NCBI RefSeq assembly: GCF_016924665.1
Contig: NZ_JAFFJT010000025.1
Location: forward strand, 1-64,000
Source of the DNA: Nocardioides sp. SYSU D00038
Lineage (GTDB): Bacteria; Actinomycetota; Actinomycetes; Propionibacteriales; Nocardioidaceae
Length of the DNA: 64,000 nucleotides
Direction: 5' to 3'
Below the pieces are notes generated by a model. The model did not search any database. It was not told where the DNA came from and saw only the letters and a list, made by a program, of their open reading frames with translations. Positions 59,095 to 64,000 of this stretch are shown here, in pieces. Made by a program: the position numbers and the translations under genes. How positions within the stretch are numbered: position 1 is the stretch's first letter; each line of letters opens with the position of its first letter.

Positions 59095-59124
59095 TTGAAA
59101 CGTTTTAAGCGTGAGGGCGATCAC
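59095..59124 (-). promoter_or_regulatory. LacI-type and CRP-type sites upstream of the giant GH78-like gene
   Basis: TTGAAACGTTTTAA (59095-59108) matches the LacI-family palindrome TGAAACGTTTCA found at rhamnosidase gene 1 in 11 of 12 positions. GTGAGGGCGATCAC (59111-59124) fits GTGA-N6-TCAC. The order CRP-type, LacI-type, gene is the same at both loci. Confidence 0.65.
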
Positions 59125-59205
59125 ATTGCCACCTCGCCCTCGCCCAGGCAAGCGGAACGGCGCGACCGGATCAGGACATCGCCCGACCGGGGGAGGGCCG
59201 GGCGG

Positions 59206-59556
59206 TCAGCCGCCCAGCAGCTCCCGCAGCGCCGCCGCGCCGGTGCGCAGCTCGGCGGCACGGTCGGCCCGGCCAGCGGTGTCGAGCTCGGTGGCGGCGG
59301 ACTCGGCCTCCTCGGCCTCGGCCGCGACGAGGGCGCGCACGTCGGCCGGCGTCAGCTCGCGGCGCGGGGCGTCGGCCGCGCCGGCGCCGGCCGCGGCGGC
59401 CTCGATCGCCCCGGCGGCGGGCACTGCGTCGACCGGCACGGCCTCGGCGTTCGCGATCCGCGCCGACGCGGCCCGCAGCGCGGCGAGGGCGGGCCGGTCG
59501 CGCCGACGCATCGCGTCGGTGAGCGCCGCGGCCAGCGCCGCGCGCAGGTCGGTCAC
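59206..59556 (-). CDS. Short GatB/YqeY-like protein
   Basis: 116 residues, Ala/Arg/Glu-rich and helical. It starts VTDLRAALAAALTDAMRRRD and continues RPALAALRAASARIANAEAV, resembling the YqeY N-terminal helices (LR.DL..AMK..D), but is shorter than the usual ~150 residues. The GTG overlaps the stop of the upstream oxidoreductase gene (GTGA). Family assignment is moderate; function unknown. Confidence 0.62.
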   Translation of the reverse strand: MTDLRAALAAALTDAMRRRDRPALAALRAASARIANAEAVPVDAVPAAGAIEAAAAGAGAADAPRRELTPADVRALVAAEAEEAESAATELDTAGRADRAAELRTGAAALRELLGG

Positions 59557-60740
59557 GCCACGACCTCGAAGGTGATGCCGGCGGCGGTGAGGCGCGCGAT
59601 GAGGCTGTCGCCCATCGCCTGGGCGGGGGTGACGCAGCCGGCGGCGGCTGGGTTGTCGTCGAAGGCCAGGCAGAGCGCCGACTCGGCCAGCATCTTCGCG
59701 GTCTCGGTGTAGCCCGGGTCGCCGCCCGAGACCCGCGTGTGGAGGGTGCGGCCGTCGCCCTCGGCGACGAAGTCGACGGTGAACCAGGCCCGCTCGCGAC
59801 GCCGTTCGCTCGGGCCCTCCCCCTGCTTGACCCGCGAGAGCAGGAAGTTGCGCAGCGGCGGCACCTGCGCCGAGACGCCGAGCGCACCGGCGGCCGCGGC
59901 GCCGCCGAGGGCGTAGCGCAGGGTCTTGGTGCCGGCGTAGTGGGAGTAGCGGAAGTCGGGGCCGTAGACCTCGAGCGCGGCGCCGCTGCGGGCGACGACG
60001 AACGGGTCGATCGTGGGCAGCGGTAGCAGCCAATAGCCGAGCATCCGGTCGCGGCCGGGCCTGCCGGCGACCGCGCGCGAGCTGCGTCCCTCGGGTCGCG
60101 GCTCGACCGTGCGGCGGGCCTTCATCGCGGCCTGCATCTGCCGGGCGCGGGAGAACGCCCCCATCGCGGAGTGGAAGGTGCCGCCGGAGAACGACCCCGT
60201 GGTGCGGACGACGCCGCGCACCGTCACCGGGCCGGCCGCGGCCAGCTGCTGGACGGTGAACAGCGCGCCGAGGTCGTGGGGGATCGAGTCGAAGCCGCAC
60301 GCGTGCACGATCCGGGCGCCGGTGCGCTGGGCGGTCGCGTGGTGGGCGACGTACATGGTGTCGACGAACTCGGGCTCCCCGGTGAGGTCGACGTAGTCGG
60401 TGCCGGCCTCGGCGCAGGCGGCGACCAGCGGCTCGCCGAGCTGGAGGTAGGGACCGACCGTGGTGATCACGACCGACGCCCGCCGCGCCACCTCGGCCAG
60501 CGAGGAGGGGTCGGTGGTGTCGGCGGTGAGCAGCGGCAGCTCGGCCAGCTCGGGGTGGGCGGCCGCGAGCCGGTCGCGCACCTCCTCCAGCCGGCCGGCG
60601 TTGCGGCCCGCGAGCGCCCAGCGCAGCCCGGCGGGGGCGTGCTCGGCGAGGTACTCGGCGGTGAGCCCGCCCGTGAAGCCGGTGGCACCGAACAGCACCA
60701 GGTCGAGGTCCTTGGACTGACGCGTGGTCTCTCGAGGCAT
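59553..60740 (-). CDS. Saccharopine-dehydrogenase-like / trans-acting enoyl-reductase-like protein
   Basis: 395 residues. An N-terminal Rossmann fold (LVLFGATGFTGGLTAEYLAE, 14-33) is followed by TTVGPYLQLGEPLVAACAEA and HACGFDSIPHDLGALF. These are typical of the Sacchrp_dh_NADP family including mycobacterial Rv2449c and the trans-acting enoyl reductase Rv2953. Substrate unknown; lipid metabolism is likely for close relatives. The ATG at 60740 has a weak ribosome binding site. Divergent from the beta-propeller gene 97 bp away. Confidence 0.83.
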   Translation of the reverse strand: MPRETTRQSKDLDLVLFGATGFTGGLTAEYLAEHAPAGLRWALAGRNAGRLEEVRDRLAAAHPELAELPLLTADTTDPSSLAEVARRASVVITTVGPYLQLGEPLVAACAEAGTDYVDLTGEPEFVDTMYVAHHATAQRTGARIVHACGFDSIPHDLGALFTVQQLAAAGPVTVRGVVRTTGSFSGGTFHSAMGAFSRARQMQAAMKARRTVEPRPEGRSSRAVAGRPGRDRMLGYWLLPLPTIDPFVVARSGAALEVYGPDFRYSHYAGTKTLRYALGGAAAAGALGVSAQVPPLRNFLLSRVKQGEGPSERRRERAWFTVDFVAEGDGRTLHTRVSGGDPGYTETAKMLAESALCLAFDDNPAAAGCVTPAQAMGDSLIARLTAAGITFEVVA

Positions 60741-60837
60741 GCAGCCACTCTCGCACCCGGCGTGGAGCGCCGGGAACCGGCCCGGGGGTCGCGCCGTCCC
60801 ACCCTGCGAGCTCCGTCCCCGATACCGAGGTCTCGCC

Positions 60838-62781
60838 ATGCCGAACCCGTCCACCCCGCCGCGCTCCACCCCCCAGCGCACCGTGCTCGTCGCCGGGGTG
60901 GTGACCGGCCTGGCGGCGGCGTTCGTCGCCGGCGCCGTCGTGACGGGGAGCGCCGGCGACGACCGTCGCGGCGACCGGGCGAGCGACGGCACCCCCGCTA
61001 CCGACGGGCGCGACGTGGTGCGGGCGTCGTTCACCGACGCCTCGCTCGCACCCGGCGCGGGCTGCGAGGAGCTGCTCGACTCCTACGTCGAGCGCGCGTT
61101 GCCGCTGGTGCGGGCGTACGACGCGACGTACTTCCACCGGCTCGAGGGCGACGTCGCCAACGACGCCGGCCCGCTGGCGCCCCTCGCTGGCGAGGCCGGC
61201 CGGGCCAGCGGCAGCACCGTGCGCCAGGTCAACGGCGAGACCGGCACCAACGTGCAGGAAGCCGGCGTCGACGAGCCCGACACGGTGAAGACCGACGGCG
61301 AGACCCTGTTCCGCGTCGAGGACGGCGAGCTCGTCACCTACGACGTCTCGGGGTCGGAGGTCGACCGGCTCACCGCGCTCGACCTGCCCGGCCTGCGCGA
61401 CGCCGAGCTCCTGCTGGCCGGCGACACCGTGGTCGCGGTCGGCACCGACCCGGCCGGCGATCCGATCACGACCTCGACGTCCTACGACGAGCTGCTGCCG
61501 GCCCGCACGGTGGTGGTCGACGTCTCCGACCCCGCCGCCCCCGAGGTCACGTCCGCCACGTCCTACGACGCCGCCCTGGTCGCCGCCCGGCTCCACGGCT
61601 CCGTCGTCCGGCTGGTGCTCCAAGCCGGGCTGCCGGACCTCGAGGTCGCGCCCCCGCCGCGCGACCCGCAGGGCGAGGCCGACGAGCTGCGCTCGGCGCT
61701 GCGGGCCACCACGATCGAGGACTGGCTGCCCACCGCGACCGTCGACGGAGGCGACGCCCGACCGCTGGTCGACTGCGAGGACGTCGCCGTCCCCGACGCG
61801 GACGCCCCGGTCGGCACGCTCGCCGTGGCCGGGTTCGAGGTCGCAGAGCCGGGTGACACCTCGGTGACCGCGCTCGCGGTCGACACCGGACTGGTCTACG
61901 CCGCGCCCGACCGGCTGGTGGTGGCGACCTCCGGCGGCCCCCGGTGGTCGCCGTGGAGCCGGGGTTGGGGCGGCGGGTGGTGCTGTGGCAGCCTGCCCGC
62001 CGGGGACCCCGGCTCCAGCCGGGTCTACTCCTTCGCCCTCGACGGCACCGACACCCTGTTCACCGCCGCGGGCGACGTCGACGGCGCACTGCGCGACCGC
62101 TGGTCGATCGACGCGGCCGACGACACCATCCGCCTGGCCCTCGGGCCGACCGGTGCGACCGGCCAGTTCAACTCCGTGGTGACCCTCGAGGAGGACGGCG
62201 ACGACCTGGTCGAGGCCGGGCGGCTCGACGGCCTGGGCGTCGGCGAGCAGATCACCTCGGTGCGGTGGTTCGACGACCTGGCGATCGTGGTCACCTTCCG
62301 CCAGGTCGACCCCCTCTACGCCGTCGACCTGTCCGCGCCCCGCCGGCCCCGGCTGCTCGGGGAGTTGAAGATCCCGGGCTTCTCCGGCTACCTCCACCCG
62401 CTCGGCTCGATGCGGCTGCTGGGCTACGGCGAGGGCCCGTCGGCCGACGGCTGGGGCGCGCAGCTCGGCCTCTTCGACGTCACCGACCTTACCGACGTGA
62501 GCCGCCTCGACGTCCTCTCGTTCGGCCGGCGCAGCGTCGCCAACGCGGTCGCCGACCCGCGCCAGTTCACCTGGCTGCCCGACGAGCGGACCGCGCTGAG
62601 CGTGGTCACCCGCGGCAACAACGGCTACGTGTCGGTCTCCCGGTTCGCCGGCGGCCGGATCGAGAACCGGATGGTGCAGACCGAGTACGGCGACGAGATC
62701 CGCGACGTCCGGCTGGTGCCGCTGCCCGACGGCCGGGTCGTGGTGGCGACCGGCGACGGCGCCGACTTCCTCGCCCTCTAG
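60838..62781 (+). CDS. Exported beta-propeller domain protein
   Basis: 647 residues. An N-terminal hydrophobic anchor (LVAGVVTGLAAAFVAGAVV) is followed by the beta-propeller family signature GTNVQEAGVDEPDTVKTDG (about 135-153), then repeated strands (RVYSFALDGTDTLF, PLYAVDLSAPRRPRLLGELK, LGLFDVTDLTDVSRLDVL). An unusual Trp/Gly/Cys-rich insert (SPWSRGWGGGWCCGS, ~373-387) sits mid-protein. Family members are secreted, with unknown function; some are calcium-binding. The ATG at 60838 is assumed. Confidence 0.85.
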   Translation: MPNPSTPPRSTPQRTVLVAGVVTGLAAAFVAGAVVTGSAGDDRRGDRASDGTPATDGRDVVRASFTDASLAPGAGCEELLDSYVERALPLVRAYDATYFHRLEGDVANDAGPLAPLAGEAGRASGSTVRQVNGETGTNVQEAGVDEPDTVKTDGETLFRVEDGELVTYDVSGSEVDRLTALDLPGLRDAELLLAGDTVVAVGTDPAGDPITTSTSYDELLPARTVVVDVSDPAAPEVTSATSYDAALVAARLHGSVVRLVLQAGLPDLEVAPPPRDPQGEADELRSALRATTIEDWLPTATVDGGDARPLVDCEDVAVPDADAPVGTLAVAGFEVAEPGDTSVTALAVDTGLVYAAPDRLVVATSGGPRWSPWSRGWGGGWCCGSLPAGDPGSSRVYSFALDGTDTLFTAAGDVDGALRDRWSIDAADDTIRLALGPTGATGQFNSVVTLEEDGDDLVEAGRLDGLGVGEQITSVRWFDDLAIVVTFRQVDPLYAVDLSAPRRPRLLGELKIPGFSGYLHPLGSMRLLGYGEGPSADGWGAQLGLFDVTDLTDVSRLDVLSFGRRSVANAVADPRQFTWLPDERTALSVVTRGNNGYVSVSRFAGGRIENRMVQTEYGDEIRDVRLVPLPDGRVVVATGDGADFLAL

Positions 62782-62912
62782 CCGCGCTCAGACCGGGCTC
62801 CGGGCGACCGCGAGGCGGCAGTCGGACGGTGCCCGGGAGTCCCCGTCGGACGCCCGAGTCGTCCTTCGCGCCTCGACTGCTGGGCCTACGCGGGGACAGA
62901 GTCGCCCTCGGG

Positions 62913-63635
62913 TCAGGCCACCAGCGTGCCGCCGTCGACGACCGAGACCGCGCCGGTGACGTAGTCCTGGTCCATGAGGGCGAGGTAGGCCTTCGCCGCG
63001 TCGTCCGGCTCGGCGACCCGGCCGAGCGGCAACCCGGCCCCGACCTGTGCGTACATGGCCTCTCGGTCCTCCTCGGTCATCGACGACCACACGGGCGAGC
63101 GCACGACGCCCGGCGCCACGACGTTCACCCGGACCGGGGCCAGCTCGACCGCGAGGCTCCGTGCCACCGAGACCATCGCGCCGGAGACCGCGCACCCGAG
63201 CGTCCAGCCCGGCCCGCCCTTGAAGGCGGCGGTGCCGCTGGTGAGCGTGATCGATCCGGACGACGGCAGGTGCGGCACCGCCAGCCGGACGGCGTCGAGG
63301 GCGTGGAAGAGGCGGAGGCCGAAGAACGCCTGCGCACCGGCGACCGTGTAGGCCGCGAGCGGCGCGCCGGTGAGGTTCTCGGCCGCCGTGTAGGCGAAGT
63401 GGTCGAACTCGCCGACCCGGTCGAGGAAGCCGGCCACCGACTCGCTCGAGGAGGCGTCGACCACGTGTCCGCTCACCCCCGTGGGCAGCTGGTCGAGGGC
63501 CTGCCGGAGGGACTCGGGTCGGCGCGAGCCGATGGTGACGGCGGCGCCGGCCCGGGCGGCGCGTTGCGCGACCGCCAGGCCGATGCCGCTGGTGCCGCCG
63601 AGGACGACGATGCGTGAGGTGTTGTCGACTGCCAT
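62913..63635 (-). CDS. Atypical SDR-family oxidoreductase
   Basis: 240 residues. The cofactor loop GGTSGIGLAVAQ is normal, but the catalytic Tyr-x3-Lys is not found. The expected place reads GPGWTLGCAVSGAMVSVARS, as in a divergent FabG-like subgroup. Catalysis may differ or be lost. A C-terminal VVDGGTL is retained. The ATG at 63635 is used; ATG 63647 is possible. It lies downstream of the LysR gene on the same strand, 20 bp away, so the two may be co-transcribed. Confidence 0.8.
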   Translation of the reverse strand: MAVDNTSRIVVLGGTSGIGLAVAQRAARAGAAVTIGSRRPESLRQALDQLPTGVSGHVVDASSSESVAGFLDRVGEFDHFAYTAAENLTGAPLAAYTVAGAQAFFGLRLFHALDAVRLAVPHLPSSGSITLTSGTAAFKGGPGWTLGCAVSGAMVSVARSLAVELAPVRVNVVAPGVVRSPVWSSMTEEDREAMYAQVGAGLPLGRVAEPDDAAKAYLALMDQDYVTGAVSVVDGGTLVA

Positions 63636-63655
63636 GTCGACCAGCATCGAGCGGG

Positions 63656-64000
63656 TCAGGCGATGCCGTCCAAGACCCTTCCGGTCGCCAGTGATGCCCC
63701 CAGGGTATGAGCCAGCTCGACCGCCCGGTCGAGGACCGTGCCGTCGCGGTCCTCGGCCCGGCCGATGCCCACCGTGCCGGGCGCCAGCCCGCTGACGGCC
63801 CGCGTGACCAGGTCCGGGCGCGTGTAGAAGCGGGCCGTGGACGCGGGCAGGATCGCGACGCCGAGGCCGGCTGCGACCCTCTCGAGCTTGACCTCGACCT
63901 CGTGCGGGTAGGAGTGCGCCGCCCGGATCGACAGGCCGCGACGACGGCGTGCATCCCGCCACTCCGGTACGGCTTCCGGCGACTGCAGCAGCTCGAACGC
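63656..64000 (-). CDS. LysR-family transcriptional regulator (3' part; runs off the window)
   Basis: The last 114 residues of a LysR substrate-binding domain are visible, in frame to the window edge. EVEVKLERVAAGLGVAILPA is the typical C-terminal effector-domain segment, followed by the strand FYTRPDLVTRAVSGLAP. The helix-turn-helix lies outside the window. Probably regulates the adjacent SDR. Confidence 0.8.
   Translation of the reverse strand, partial: AFELLQSPEAVPEWRDARRRRGLSIRAAHSYPHEVEVKLERVAAGLGVAILPASTARFYTRPDLVTRAVSGLAPGTVGIGRAEDRDGTVLDRAVELAHTLGASLATGRVLDGIA

Overview
The window reads as chromosomal DNA of a high-GC actinobacterium, most like Nocardioides or another Nocardioidaceae. 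The reasons are very strong G/C at third codon positions, frequent GTG starts, GTGA/ATGA stop-start overlaps, an actinobacterial gene order around moeA/rimJ/sepX, and many copies of short interspersed palindromic repeats after gene ends. I saw no transposase, integrase, phage gene, plasmid origin or CRISPR array.

Layout. 390-6146: a very large secreted copper-radical oxidase with an N-terminal ThuA domain. 6577-16233: a nine-gene minus-strand operon for uronate breakdown: kduI, kduD, a sugar ABC importer (lipoprotein, permease, double ATPase, permease), an aldehyde dehydrogenase, eda and kdgK. An IclR regulator (16398-17189) is divergent from it. 17855-26729: a LysE exporter, a LuxR-type regulator, a secreted GH78 alpha-L-rhamnosidase, a GlsB-like protein, an SDR, a small membrane/lipoprotein operon, a universal stress protein and a tiny HTH protein. 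27009-32989: tRNA-Ala, then a housekeeping block matching the mycobacterial galU-moeA-rimJ-Rv0996 order (sepX, rimJ, mog, moaC, moeA, a UDPGP-type uridylyltransferase, divergent 5-formyl-THF cyclo-ligase). 33509-37409: hemerythrin-like protein, small membrane protein, putative metal exporter, manganese catalase and a SARP-type regulator. 38263-42443: penicillin-acylase-family protein, a CIRCE site, an FmdB/Ruc zinc-ribbon protein, a SAF protein and MscL. 43063-46078: LCP ligase, ECF sigma factor and a membrane PASTA protein. 46144-51619: MarR plus a flavoenzyme pair, and TetR plus an MFS exporter, each with candidate operators. 51738-64000: tRNA-Arg, a small membrane protein, a GNAT, a second giant secreted GH78-like protein, a YqeY-like protein, a saccharopine-dehydrogenase-like protein, a beta-propeller protein, an SDR and a partial LysR.

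How the parts work together. The first 23 kb look like a plant-polysaccharide (pectin or rhamnogalacturonan type) utilisation locus. Secreted GH78 enzymes would release rhamnose, and KduI-KduD-KdgK-Eda would convert unsaturated uronate to pyruvate and glyceraldehyde-3-phosphate. No lyase or unsaturated-uronyl hydrolase is in the window, so that step must be encoded elsewhere. The two GH78 genes lie about 36 kb apart but both carry a GAAACGTTT palindrome (LacI type) and a GTGA-N6-TCAC site (CRP type). A third GTGA-N6-TCAC lies in the kduI/iclR promoter. This suggests a dispersed regulon.

The most notable other observations are a perfect CIRCE operator before the Ruc-like gene, an apparent frameshift at the start of a fused LLM/FAD oxidase, paired TetR operators, a 27-residue coupled membrane protein, and several families of composite palindromic repeats.
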